From Pseudomonas citrullilanati (GTDB lineage: Bacteria; Pseudomonadota; Gammaproteobacteria; Pseudomonadales; Pseudomonadaceae): a stretch of DNA of 64,000 nt. This document shows, piece after piece, positions 54,606 to 64,000 of this stretch. The position numbers were made by a program, and so were the translations under genes. The number at the start of each line of letters is the position of its first letter. Position 1 is the stretch's first letter. A model generated the notes under the pieces. It worked only from the letters and a program-made list of their open reading frames with translations, was not told the DNA's origin and did not search any database. Where the stretch lies: NCBI RefSeq assembly GCF_030580855.1, contig NZ_JAUQOP010000020.1, positions 1 to 64,000 on the forward strand, written 5' to 3'.

Positions 54606-56322
54606 TCAGGCGTTCACATTGGCCTTGCGATCCAAGGTGGCGGCTTGCAGCGCCAGGGATAGGCCGGCGGCCTTTTCGCCCAGCAGCAGGTGCCATACGC
54701 CACCGTCCAACGGACTGATGCCCAGGCATCCCAGCGCGTTGAGCTGGCTTTGCGATATACCTTTTGCCTCGGCCAGGCGTACGCGCAACCGGCTCGTCGC
54801 CACGCAGTCGACTTGCAGCACGTTGCCATGCCCGCCCAGGGCGTCCAGCCATTGCTGCGCTTGTGCGGCAGATACCGGGTTGGCAGGCGTTGCTTCGAGC
54901 TCTGCCACCGGTGCGGCGCTCGGTTGACCGGCGCCGGCAGGCAACGCCAGGCGGATTTCATCGGCGATGCTGTCGGCCATTGGGCCTACCACCACCTGCA
55001 GGCTGCCGCCATTGCCGGGACGGACCACGGCCATCGCGCCCAGGGCCTTGAGCTGTGTGTCGGAGGCCTTGTTGCGGTCGACCATGTCCAGGCGCAGGCG
55101 CGTGGTGCAGGCACCGATGGTGATCAGGTTGTCTGCGCCGCCCAAGGCCTCGATGTAGGCACTGGCCCGTTGGCCTTGGGCGACGACCGGCTTGTCGCCG
55201 CTCGGTACGTCTTCGCGGCCTGGCGTCTTCAGGTCGAAGCGTCGGATGCAGAAGTCGAACACCCCGTAGTAGACCACCGCGTAGACCAGGCCCACGGGGA
55301 GCACTCGCCAGCCATGAGTGGATTTGCCCCAGCCCAGAATCATGTCGATGAAGCCGCCAGAGAAGGTGAAGCCCAAGTGGATATCCAAAAGGTTGGTGAT
55401 CGCCATCGACAACCCGGTGAGCAAGGCATGCAGCAGGAACAACAGGGGCGCGAGGAACATGAAGGCGAATTCCACCGGTTCGGTGACGCCGGTCAGGAAC
55501 GAGGTCAAATGCCATCGACAACAGGATCCCGCCCATGACCTTGCGGCGCTGGGGCAGGGCGTTGCGGTACATCGCCAGGCACGCGGCGGGCAGGCCGAAG
55601 AGCATCACCGGGAACATGCCGGTCATGAATTGGCCGCCGTTGGGGTCGCCTGCGAAGTAGCGGGTCAGGTCGCCGGTGACCACCGCGCCGGTGTGTGGGT
55701 CGGTGAAGCTGCCGAAGATGAACCAGGCCATGTTGTTGAGGATGTGATGCAGGCCGGTGACGATCAGCAGCCGGTTGAACACGCCGAACACGAAGGCGCC
55801 GAGGCTGCCGCTTTCCATCAGTAGGGTGCCGAAGCCGTTGATGCCGTGCTGGATGGGTGGCCAGACCAGGCCGAACACCACGCCCAGGCCCACGGCGCTG
55901 AACCCGGTGACAATCGGCACGAAGCGTCGGCCACCGAAGAACGCCAGGTACTCCGGCAGCTTGATGTCCTTGAAGCGGTTGTACAGCGCCCCGGCCAACA
56001 GGCCGCTGATGATCCCGGCGAGCATGCCCATGTTGATGCTCGCATCGAGCACCTTCAGCGTCGCAATCATGACCAGGTAGCCGATGGCGCCGGCGAGCCC
56101 CGCCGTGCCATTGTTGTCCCGGGCGAAGCCCACCGCGATGCCGATGGCGAAGATCATCGCCAGGTTGGCGAAGATCGCCTGCCCGGCATCGTGGATGATC
56201 GCGATGTCGAGCAGGTCGGTATCGCCCAGGCGCAGCAACAGGCCCGCGATGGGCAGGATGGCGATCGGTAGCATCAGCGCCCGGCCGAGGCGTTGCAGTC
56301 CTTCGATGAAGTGCTGGTACAT
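54606..56322 (-). pseudogene. nagE: GlcNAc PTS permease NagE (EIIC-EIIB-EIIB), one-base frameshift
   Basis: The locus encodes a 571-residue NagE if one extra base is removed: 1717 bases equals 3 x 572 plus 1. The first part (from 56322) gives the EIIC domain up to GGILLSMAF (about residue 272). The expected continuation LTSFLTGVTEPVEF appears in the next frame, reached by dropping one A of AAA at 55507-55509. The EIIC has the usual GDLTRYFAGDPNGG motif. The first EIIB has the phosphocysteine in LITIGACTTRLRLD. A second EIIB-like domain follows (VLQVDCVATSRLRV). As read the gene is broken; the clean single-base slip in a homopolymer suggests a sequencing error, so it may be intact in the organism. 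Confidence 0.85.
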
Positions 56323-56355
56323 GGCGTCTCTTCCTTTATTGTTGTTCGACGAGGT

Positions 56356-58884
56356 TCAGTCCAGGGGCCAGTGCCGATGGCTGGCCTGGCGTACGGCGGT
56401 GGCACTGCCCAGGTCCAGCAGTTCGCGGCTCAGGCGCCGACATTGGGCGGCGTCGAGGTGACGCACACGGTCCTTGATTTCAGCGATCTGCGGCGGGCTG
56501 ACCGACAACTCGCGGATGCCCAGGCCCACCAGGATCGGCGTCGCCACGGGATCGGACGCCAACGCGCCGCATACGCCGACCCAGCGTCCGTGTTTCGCGG
56601 CGCCGAGGCAGGTCTGCTCGATCAATCGCAGCAGGGCCGGGTGCAAGGCATCGACTCGGGCCGCGAGACCGGCGTGGTCACGGTCCATGGCCAGGGTGTA
56701 CTGGGAAAGGTCATTGGTGCCGATCGACAGGAAGTCGGCGTGTTCGGCCAGTTGCCCGGCCAGCAGTGCAGCTGCCGGTACTTCGATCATGACCCCCAGT
56801 TGCGGGCGTTCGTCGAGGCCCTGCTCCGTGGCGAGGGCTTCGAGGCGCTGGCGGATATGCAGCAGTTCGTCGACCTCGGTCACCATCGGCAACAGGATCC
56901 GGCAGCGCTGCAATGGACGGGTTTGCAGCAAGGCGTGCAGTTGCTGGTCCAGCAGGTGCGGCTGCACCTGGGCCAGGCGAATACCGCGCAGGCCCAGGAC
57001 CGGGTTGGCTTCGGCGGGCAGTGGCAGGTAGTCCAGTTGCTTGTCGCCGCCGACGTCGATGGTGCGGATGATCACCGGTTTATCGCCCATGGCGTCGAGC
57101 ACGGCTTGATAGGCCTGGCGCTGGGCCTGCTCGTCAGGCGCGGTAGGGCGGTCGACGAACAGGAATTCGGTGCGCAACAGGCCCACGCCATCGGCGCCAT
57201 TCGCCAACGCCTGGGTGGCTTCTTGGCTGGACGCGACATTGGCGGCCACTTCAATCTCCACGCCGTCGAGGGTGTGCGCCGAAGTCTGAGCGAGGGCCTG
57301 CTGTTGGGTGTGCCGGGCCTGTCGTCGCGCCCGTTTCTCGTGCACCTGGACCAGGCGTTCGGCCGTGGGCGTCAGTTCGAGGCGGCCCTCGTCGGCGTCC
57401 AGCACCACCGGTTGGCCTTGCTCCCGGGCCAACAGCTCACTGCCGAGTGCCACCAGGCAGGGCAGGCCCTGGCCACGGGCGAGGATCGCCACATGGGAGG
57501 TGGCGCCGCCTTCGACCATGCACACGCCGGCCACGCCCTGGTTGCTGAGGTGCAGCAGGTCCGAAGGGGTCAGTTCCTGCGTGGCGACGATGGCGCCGGC
57601 CGGCACGTCGAACTGCCAGGCATGCCCCAGCAACGCCCGCAGGACGCGCTGGCGCAGGTCGCGCAGGTCGTTGGCGCGTTCGGCCAGCAGTGTGCTGCCC
57701 AGTTCTTGCAATACCTGGCATTGCACGTCGATGGATTGGCTCCAGGCGTGCGTCGCGGCCTGGCCCTGGTCGATGGACAGGTAAGCGGCGTCCAGCAGGA
57801 GCGGATCTTCCAGCAGCGCCAGGTGCGCCGCGAAGATCGCCTCTTCGTCAGCGTTGCGTCGGGCCCTGGCGTTCTCCAGTGTGAGGTGGATCTCGCGGCG
57901 CACTTGCGTCAAGGCCGCGTCCAGCCGCTGCCGTTGCGCTTGGGCATCGTGGCCGCCAGGGTCGTCGGGCAATTGAATGCCTTGCAACCGCACCAGCGGC
58001 CCCGCCACCAGCCCGGGGGCGGCACACACGCCATGCAGCACGCCCGGTTCGGCGCTGCGTGCTTCAGGGGCATGGCGCGGTGTTGCAACTTCCGCCCGCG
58101 GGTTATGGGCTTGCCCGGCCGGGACGGTGGACAAGACCGCGAGCAGCGCGCGCAATGCCGCTTCGGCGTCGCTGCCGCGGCAGCTGACGCGCACGTCTGC
58201 GTGTTCGGTGATGGCCAATCCCATCAGTCCCATGACGCTCTCGCACGGGGCCGACTTCCCGCCGAAATGCAGTTGCGAATGGCTCTGGAATTTCTGCGCT
58301 GTCTGGCGCACCAGTGCCGCCGGTCGGGCATGCAGGCCGCCGCGATTGACGATGCGCACCTGGCCGGAAACCTCGCTGCCAAGGGCCGGATCCACGTCTG
58401 GGTCTACACCGGGTTGGGTGGCAACGATGTGCAGCAGCGGCTCGCCGACTTTCACCTCCCTGAGGGTTATCGGGCGCGCCTGGAAACGTTCACCGTTGAT
58501 GATGACCAACAGGCTGACCAGGCTCTTGCAACGCAGTGCCACCTTGTCCACGTCGTAGCGCATCAGCGCCTGGCCGTTGTGGACTCGCGCACCTTCCTTG
58601 ACCAGCATGGAAAATCCCTCGCCCCGCAATTCGACGGTGTCCAGCCCCAGGTGCAACAGCAGCTCGGCGCCGTTGTCGGCCCGCAAGGTCACGGCATGGC
58701 CGGTGCGGGCGATGTGGATGACTTCGCCGTCGCAGGGCGCGTAGAGGGTGTCGTTCAGCGGGTCGATGGCGATCCCGTCGCCCATGGCGCCGCTGGCGAA
58801 CACCGCGTCCGGGACATTGGCGAGGGTGAGCACGGGGCCGCTGAGCGGGGCGCTGAGGGTCAGTTCATTATTGTTGTTGTGCAT
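56356..58884 (-). CDS. nagF: PTS EIIA-HPr-EI fusion protein NagF
   Basis: This 842-residue triple fusion has EIIA-Glc-type (about 1-155, active His78 in AELLLHLGLD), HPr (about 172-258, His185 in RGGLHARPA) and Enzyme I (about 280-842, His464 in GGATSHVAILAR). It passes phosphate from PEP to NagE, so GlcNAc uptake has its own phosphorelay. The same architecture is known for NagF in P. aeruginosa. It lies 33 bases before nagE. Confidence 0.95.
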   Translation of the reverse strand: MHNNNNELTLSAPLSGPVLTLANVPDAVFASGAMGDGIAIDPLNDTLYAPCDGEVIHIARTGHAVTLRADNGAELLLHLGLDTVELRGEGFSMLVKEGARVHNGQALMRYDVDKVALRCKSLVSLLVIINGERFQARPITLREVKVGEPLLHIVATQPGVDPDVDPALGSEVSGQVRIVNRGGLHARPAALVRQTAQKFQSHSQLHFGGKSAPCESVMGLMGLAITEHADVRVSCRGSDAEAALRALLAVLSTVPAGQAHNPRAEVATPRHAPEARSAEPGVLHGVCAAPGLVAGPLVRLQGIQLPDDPGGHDAQAQRQRLDAALTQVRREIHLTLENARARRNADEEAIFAAHLALLEDPLLLDAAYLSIDQGQAATHAWSQSIDVQCQVLQELGSTLLAERANDLRDLRQRVLRALLGHAWQFDVPAGAIVATQELTPSDLLHLSNQGVAGVCMVEGGATSHVAILARGQGLPCLVALGSELLAREQGQPVVLDADEGRLELTPTAERLVQVHEKRARRQARHTQQQALAQTSAHTLDGVEIEVAANVASSQEATQALANGADGVGLLRTEFLFVDRPTAPDEQAQRQAYQAVLDAMGDKPVIIRTIDVGGDKQLDYLPLPAEANPVLGLRGIRLAQVQPHLLDQQLHALLQTRPLQRCRILLPMVTEVDELLHIRQRLEALATEQGLDERPQLGVMIEVPAAALLAGQLAEHADFLSIGTNDLSQYTLAMDRDHAGLAARVDALHPALLRLIEQTCLGAAKHGRWVGVCGALASDPVATPILVGLGIRELSVSPPQIAEIKDRVRHLDAAQCRRLSRELLDLGSATAVRQASHRHWPLD

Positions 58885-58925
58885 GGCGCGCTCTCCATAG
58901 CTTGTTATTGGAGGAAACCGTCGGC

Positions 58926-59928
58926 TCAGTGGGTCCGGGTGACCTTGTGCAAGTGCCGTGGCTGGTCGGGGTCCAGGCCCCGGGCCACGGCCAGGTGGGC
59001 GGCCATGGGGTAGAAGCTCTGGATCGCCAGGATCGGATCCAGGGATGGATGTTCGGCACGCACCAGGGTCAGGTCGCGTTCGGCGATGTCATCGGGCGCC
59101 GCGAGCAGGACCCGGGCGCCGCGCTGGCGCATGTCCGCGGCCAGGCTCAACACCCCGGCCTGTTCGGCACCGCGCGGAGCGAAGACCAGCAACGGGTAGT
59201 TTTCATCGATCAGCGCCATGGGGCCGTGGCGGACCTCGGCGCTGCTGAAGGCTTCGGCCTGGATGGCCGAGGTTTCCTTGAACTTGAGCGCCGCTTCCTG
59301 GGCGATGGCGAACCCGGCGCCGCGACCGATCACCATCAACCGCTGGCAGTCGCGCAGGCCCTGGATGGCCGGCTGCCAATCCTGGCGGGCCGCTTCGCGC
59401 AGGCCGTCGGGCAGTGCGTTGCCGGCTTCCAGCAACTCGGCATCGTCCTTCCAATGGGCCACCAACCGGGCGCTGGCGCTGAGGGTGGCGATAAAGCTCT
59501 TGGTGGCGGCGACACTGCTTTCGACGCCCGCGCACAGCGGCACGCTGAATTCGCACGCCGCTTCAAGCGGGGAGTCGGTCGCGTTGACCAGGGCCACGCT
59601 CAAGGCGCCGCGCTTGCGCAACAGGCGCAGGCTGTTGACCAGATCCGGGCTCTGCCCCGACTGGGAAAAACCGAACGCCACCTGGCCGCTGACCTTGAGC
59701 GGCGCCTGCTGCATGGTCACCACCGACATCGGCAGCGACGCCACTGGCAAGCCCAACTGCTGCATGGTCAGGTAGGCGAAGTAGCTGGCGGCGTGGTCGG
59801 AGCTGCCCCGGGCCACCGTCATCGCCACTTGCGGCGGCTGGCGGCGCAGGCGCCCGGCGAGTTCCTGCAGGGTCGGGTCCAATTGCTGCAACTGGCGGGC
59901 GACCGCTTCATGGGAGGCCAGGGCCTCT

Positions 59929-59948
<20 letters not shown>
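58926..59948 (-). CDS. Glucosamine-6-phosphate deaminase, SIS type (NagB-II)
   Basis: This 340-residue protein has two SIS domains like the isomerase half of GlmS (VARGSSDHAASYFAYL, AFGFSQSGQSPDLVNSL, AKFKETSAIQAEAFSS-like region). It lacks the glutaminase domain. Within nag operons this family acts as NagB-II, converting GlcN6P to fructose-6-P plus ammonia. It overlaps nagA by 20 bases and precedes nagF by 41. Confidence 0.9.
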
Positions 59949-61035
<1,087 letters not shown>

Positions 61036-61052
61036 GGGCGTTCTCTGTTCAG

Positions 61053-61784
61053 CTAGCGCCGCAGTTCTGCGACGAAGTCGTAATAGTCGTTGCGGCAATA
61101 GGTGTCGGTGACTTCAATGGGCGTGTTGTCTTCCAGGTAGCCGACTCGGGTCATCAGCAACATGGCGGTGCCGGGCGCGATGCCCACCAGGGCGGCGAAT
61201 TCGTCCGAGGCGTTGATGGCCTGGATGTGTTGCAAGGCGCGCACCACCGGTTTGCCGATGCCGTCGAGGAAGGCGTAGAGCGAATCACCCACGGCGTCGG
61301 GCCTGGGAATGATGGCGGCCGGCAACGTGCTCATCTCGATGGCCATGACCGTGTCGTCGGCCTTGCGCAGGCGCTTGAGGCGCGCGACCTTGTCGGTGGG
61401 CGACAGGCCCAGGCGGATCAGTTCTTCATGGGTGGGCAGGGTGATCTCCCGCTCCAGCCATTGCGACCCGGGCACGAACCCTTTGAGTCGCAGCATCTCG
61501 CTGAACCCGGAAAGACGCGACAGCGGTTGCTCCAGGCGAGGGGTGATGAACGTCCCCGAGCCTTGGTTGCGGCGGATCAATCCCTGTTCGAACAACACCT
61601 CCAGGGCCTTGCGAGCGGTGACGCGGGAAATCCCCAGTTGCTCGCTCAAGCTGCGCTCGGACGGCATCGCCTGCTCGGCTTTCCACTGGCCGGCATGAAT
61701 GGCCGACTCCAGGTTGCGTGCCAGTTGCAGGTACAGCGGCGTGGGTTGGGTGTCGTCAGGGCGCAAGGCCAGGATGTCGTTCAT
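61053..61784 (-). CDS. GntR-family regulator of the nag operon
   Basis: This 243-residue HutC-subfamily regulator has an N-terminal winged helix (about 16-85; SLSEQLGISRVTARKALEVLFEQGLI) and a UTRA effector domain (about 95-240). Proteins of this type (NagR/NagQ/DasR) respond to amino-sugar phosphates. It is the first gene of nagR-nagA-nagBII-nagF-nagE. A longer in-frame start at 61865 would cross the operator region and is rejected. NagR or NagQ is the likely name. Confidence 0.92.
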   Translation of the reverse strand: MNDILALRPDDTQPTPLYLQLARNLESAIHAGQWKAEQAMPSERSLSEQLGISRVTARKALEVLFEQGLIRRNQGSGTFITPRLEQPLSRLSGFSEMLRLKGFVPGSQWLEREITLPTHEELIRLGLSPTDKVARLKRLRKADDTVMAIEMSTLPAAIIPRPDAVGDSLYAFLDGIGKPVVRALQHIQAINASDEFAALVGIAPGTAMLLMTRVGYLEDNTPIEVTDTYCRNDYYDFVAELRR

Positions 61785-62097
61785 GGGGGTGTCCGATGCG
61801 GTTGTTGGTGTGTTTTCGCTCGGTGAGTGGGGTGGGAAGCTAATACCACTTAAATACCATGTCAACGCGGCAAGTGGCGTACTTATCGTAGTGTATGGCG
61901 CAGCCGGAAAAGGTGGGCTGCAAGTGGTATTAGCGGGGAAGGGCGAGGCGCTAACGAACGTTGCGCCAGGATGTGGTTGCCGGGGGCAATGGTATTCACG
62001 CCCAGGCTTTTACGGAGACTGCGGCCGTCGAAATTATTTTTTTCATGTCGACCGATGGCGTGGCGAGGGGAGGGCCTTCGCCACGAAAAAGCCTCGG
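61785..62097. other. nag promoter region and trailing sequence
   Basis: This 313-base stretch holds the promoter of the nag operon (operators at 61840-61933) and the end of the next gene. A GC-rich hairpin GTGGCGAGGGG..CTTCGCCAC lies at about 62057-62082. No gene is supported. Confidence 0.55.
61840..61933 (-). promoter_or_regulatory. Two inverted copies of a TGGTATTAG operator motif
   Basis: CTAATACCACTTA (61840-61852) and CAAGTGGTATTAG (61921-61933) are inverted copies sharing 12 of 13 bases. The TGGTAT half-site fits operators of HutC-type GntR regulators. Their placement 56 and 137 bases before nagR suggests binding by the regulator with DNA looping (inference). Confidence 0.7.
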
Positions 62098-62727
62098 CTA
62101 TGACTGTTGTACGAACGTCAGGCGCACGGCGAACCCGATCAAGAGACTGCCAAACAACCACTGCTGCACGCGCTGGGCCGAAGGCGAGCGCCGCAACCAG
62201 CGGCCCAGCGCCACACCCGCCAGCGCATAGGCGCTATCGAACAACAGACCGACGCCGACCAGCACCCCGCCCAGGGTCGCGAACTGGCCCAGCACCGGCC
62301 CGTCCTGCGGATCGATGAACTGCGGCAACAGGACCGAACAGAACAGCAAGGCCTTGGGGTTGAGCAAATTGGTCAACAGGCCGCGCCGGATCGCCTGGGG
62401 CCAGCGCGATGCCCCGGCCTGCGGCGTGTCATCGCCCAGGTTCGGCAGCAAGGGGCTGCGCAGGCACTGCACGCCAATCCATAACAAGTAGGTGGCGCCA
62501 GCGATGCGCACCGCATCGAACGTCCACGGCGCGGTCTTGAACAAGGCAGCGAGGCCCAGCGCCGCCAATGCAACGTGGCAACCCCGGGCGATAGCCAGGC
62601 CCACCGCCGTCGCCAATGCGGCGCCCCTGCCTTGGCTGGCGCCGGTCTGCAGCAACAGGATCATGTCCGGCCCCGGTAGTAGAAAGACCACCGTCAACGC
62701 CATCAAGAACACCCCGAGTTCCACCAT
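62098..62727 (-). CDS. LysE/RhtB-family amino-acid exporter
   Basis: This 209-residue protein has five or six helices and the family motif FLLPGPDMILLLQTGASQGRG near the N-terminus and LLNPKALLFCSVLLPQF in the middle. It exports amino acids or derivatives. ATG 62727 (MVELGVFLMALT) is chosen over an in-frame start six codons upstream. It is divergent from an Lrp-type regulator that probably controls it. Confidence 0.88.
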   Translation of the reverse strand: MVELGVFLMALTVVFLLPGPDMILLLQTGASQGRGAALATAVGLAIARGCHVALAALGLAALFKTAPWTFDAVRIAGATYLLWIGVQCLRSPLLPNLGDDTPQAGASRWPQAIRRGLLTNLLNPKALLFCSVLLPQFIDPQDGPVLGQFATLGGVLVGVGLLFDSAYALAGVALGRWLRRSPSAQRVQQWLFGSLLIGFAVRLTFVQQS

Positions 62728-62873
62728 GTCGCACCCCCCTTCCAACGTTGATTTGACAGGGCCAGTCTAGGGCCGATGGGTGGGGCAGGTGGTTGCGAAG
62801 TCAGCTTCTAAAGCCAATGGAATTGGCATAATCTGCCAGTTATTTGAGTCATTTCATTGGAAACTGCCAATTC

Positions 62874-63350
62874 ATGAAACTGGATGCCTTCGATCGCAAG
62901 ATCCTCGCCGCCCTGCAACGCGACGGTCGCCTGAGCAACGTGCAATTGGCCGACGAAATCGGCCTGTCCGCTTCACCGTGCCTGCGCCGCGTGCGGCTGC
63001 TCGAAGAAGCCGGGGTGATTCGCGGCTACCAGGCAGTGCTCGACCGCGACGAAGTCGGCCTGGGCCTGACGATCTTCGTCGGGGTCAAGGTCGAGCGGCA
63101 TAACGACGAACAAGCCGAAGCGTTCCGCCAGGCCGTGACGGCGTTGCCGGAAGTGATCTCGGCGTTCCTGGTGTCAGGCGAATCGGACTTCCTGCTGCAA
63201 GTGGTCGTGCCGGACCTGCGCGCCTACGACCGCTTCCTGACGGGGCAGTTGCTGAAGTTGCCGGGTGTCAGTGATATCCGCAGCAATTTCGCGATTCATA
63301 CGGTGAAGACGCCGGGGGCGTTGCCGCTGGGGCATTTGCCTGGGGGGTGA
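62874..63350 (+). CDS. Lrp/AsnC-family regulator
   Basis: This 158-residue regulator has an N-terminal helix-turn-helix (about 20-45: LSNVQLADEIGLSASPCLRRVRLLEEAG) and a C-terminal RAM/ACT-like ligand domain. ATG 62874 (MKLDAFDRKIL) is the family start. It is divergent from the LysE exporter, a frequent pairing in which the regulator controls export of an amino acid. The short gap carries a palindrome CCAATGGAATTGG (about 62814-62826) that may be its site. Confidence 0.9.
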   Translation: MKLDAFDRKILAALQRDGRLSNVQLADEIGLSASPCLRRVRLLEEAGVIRGYQAVLDRDEVGLGLTIFVGVKVERHNDEQAEAFRQAVTALPEVISAFLVSGESDFLLQVVVPDLRAYDRFLTGQLLKLPGVSDIRSNFAIHTVKTPGALPLGHLPGG

Positions 63351-63441
63351 GGCAGGGCGGACCAAGGCCGTGGATGCAGGATCGAATGATCTGCATTGGC
63401 TCATTTGGAGGGAGGATCAAACGGAAAAAGGCAGCATGAAG

Positions 63442-63515
63442 TGGAGCGGGTAGAGGGAATCGAACCCTCAACTAAAGCTTGGGAAGCTTTCGTTTTGCCA
63501 CTAAACTATACCCGC
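63442..63515 (-). tRNA. tRNA-Gly (anticodon CCC)
   Basis: Read on the minus strand, the acceptor stem GCGGGTA..TACCCGC, the D region, the anticodon arm AAAGC-TTCCCAA-GCTTT (anticodon CCC) and the T arm GAGGGTTCGATTCCCTC all fit. The CCA end is encoded (63442-63444). It is 74 bases, the same length as E. coli glyU. It converges with the Lrp gene. Confidence 0.96.
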
Positions 63516-63770
63516 TTTGCGTGCCTGTCTCGCTCGTAACGGGTGTCTTGCCAGACCCCTCGTTGCAGCTGGAGAAGCTGGAGCCGTGCCTTCGATGTGG
63601 CACCTGCCCAGAGCGGCTGACTTTGTACCAGATGTCAGCGCACATGAGAAGTTTTTCTTTGCCCACGGCGCGCCTACCTCCCATCCCAAGCCTCGAAACA
63701 GAGCGATCGTTCGCAAGCAAGTCCCCCTGCCAAAAAAGGCTGTGCGGGACCTGCTCGCGACGATTGCGTT
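63516..63770. other. Region upstream of the tRNA, no gene seen
   Basis: This stretch holds the tRNA promoter on the minus strand and the end of the gene entering from the right edge. No terminator, second tRNA or open frame with good codon use is found. Confidence 0.4.
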
Positions 63771-64000
63771 TCAGATCGCCACCGCATGGTAGCCCTGCAC
63801 GTAGCTATAACGCGGTCGGCTTTCGTGGTGTCCCGGTGTGAGGAACTTCATCAAGGCATTGCGGCTATCGCGGCAGGCGGCCTTGTGTTCCATGTCCAGG
63901 AAGTGCCCGGTGGCTTGCAGCGTGCTGAAGGTGCTGTGCTGCACGTGGTTGGCGAAGAGCCTGGCGTCGTCGGCCGAGGTGTATTCGTCCCATTCGCCGT
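63771..64000 (-). CDS. PhaG/RhlA-like alpha/beta hydrolase, 3' end only
   Basis: The last 75 codons are present, ending at TGA (63771-63773). The reading GEWDEYTSADDARLFANHVQ followed by ATGHFLDMEHK resembles the C-terminus of the PhaG/RhlA family of 3-hydroxyacyl-ACP:CoA transferases, where the His in GHFLDME is catalytic. The gene continues past the window edge. Which member it is (PhaG, RhlA or another) cannot be decided. Confidence 0.75.
   Translation of the reverse strand, partial: GEWDEYTSADDARLFANHVQHSTFSTLQATGHFLDMEHKAACRDSRNALMKFLTPGHHESRPRYSYVQGYHAVAI

Noticed and set aside
56293..59013. 906-codon plus-strand frame opposite nagF
   Set aside because: Antisense shadow of nagF with repetitive Gln/Gly/His composition.
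63479..63841. Plus-strand frame of 120 codons over the tRNA and beyond
   Set aside because: It runs across the tRNA gene and the antisense of the PhaG/RhlA-like gene end; codon use is poor.

Overview
This window is chromosomal DNA of a fluorescent pseudomonad, most likely the Pseudomonas fluorescens group. Supporting signs are the RapA, PcaRK, EmhABC/R, OlsBA, BglX and XenB homologues, the high-GC coding style, and many copies of the REP palindrome (core GTGGGAGC-N-GCTCGCGA) found in this group. No rRNA, phage, plasmid, integron, IS transposase or CRISPR array is visible. There is one tRNA (Gly-CCC). Bases 1-93 are an unbroken run of C, probably a sequencing or assembly artefact.

Layout. 136-6385: rapA, three small proteins (one is the cbb3-oxidase subunit CcoM) and a PiT phosphate transporter. 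6842-19797: a nearly complete protocatechuate (beta-ketoadipate) regulon made of pcaR, pcaK, a CatIJ/PcaIJ-type CoA transferase, pcaF, pcaHG, pcaT, pcaB, pcaD, pcaC and an OprD-family porin. PcaR-type operators (GTTCGATAAWCGMMC) lie before pcaR, pcaK, pcaI and the porin. 19832-20854: a roughly 1 kb nested inverted repeat with no convincing gene, the oddest structure in the window. 20924-27597: the emhABC RND efflux operon with its divergent repressor emhR and a TtgR-like operator. 27862-31992: an unknown periplasmic protein, an arsR-MFS-xenB operon that looks like an electrophile-response unit, and acpH. 32107-38265: ornithine-lipid genes olsB-olsA, an acyl-CoA-dehydrogenase-like protein, a serine hydrolase with a small partner, YceI and a phospholipase D/cardiolipin synthase. 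38441-44606: periplasmic beta-glucosidase BglX, divergent from a lemA-TPM-TPM operon, then a methyltransferase. 44701-49418: a SIR2-like DUF4917 protein, an iron alcohol dehydrogenase, and an alpha-oxoamine synthase coupled to an MFS exporter. 49787-53665: a PAS-GAF-GGDEF diguanylate cyclase and a group of stress/envelope genes. 53708-54335: a hicAB toxin-antitoxin pair. 54606-61784: a GlcNAc PTS operon (nagR, nagA, nagB-II, nagF, nagE) in which nagE carries a one-base frameshift. 62098-64000: a LysE exporter divergent from an Lrp regulator, the tRNA, and the 3' end of a PhaG/RhlA-like gene.

How the parts work together. The pca block takes in protocatechuate or 4-hydroxybenzoate (porin, PcaK) and converts it through beta-carboxymuconate (PcaHG, PcaB, PcaC, PcaD) to beta-ketoadipate and then succinyl-CoA plus acetyl-CoA (PcaIJ, PcaF). 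The nag block takes in and phosphorylates GlcNAc (NagF, NagE), deacetylates it (NagA) and deaminates it (NagB-II) under GntR-type control. The other genes are mostly housekeeping, efflux and stress functions separated by REP elements.

Limits. All calls come from reading the sequence. Family names rest on recognised motifs and remembered homologues, not on database searches. Single-base features (the nagE frameshift and the poly-C run) may be sequencing errors.
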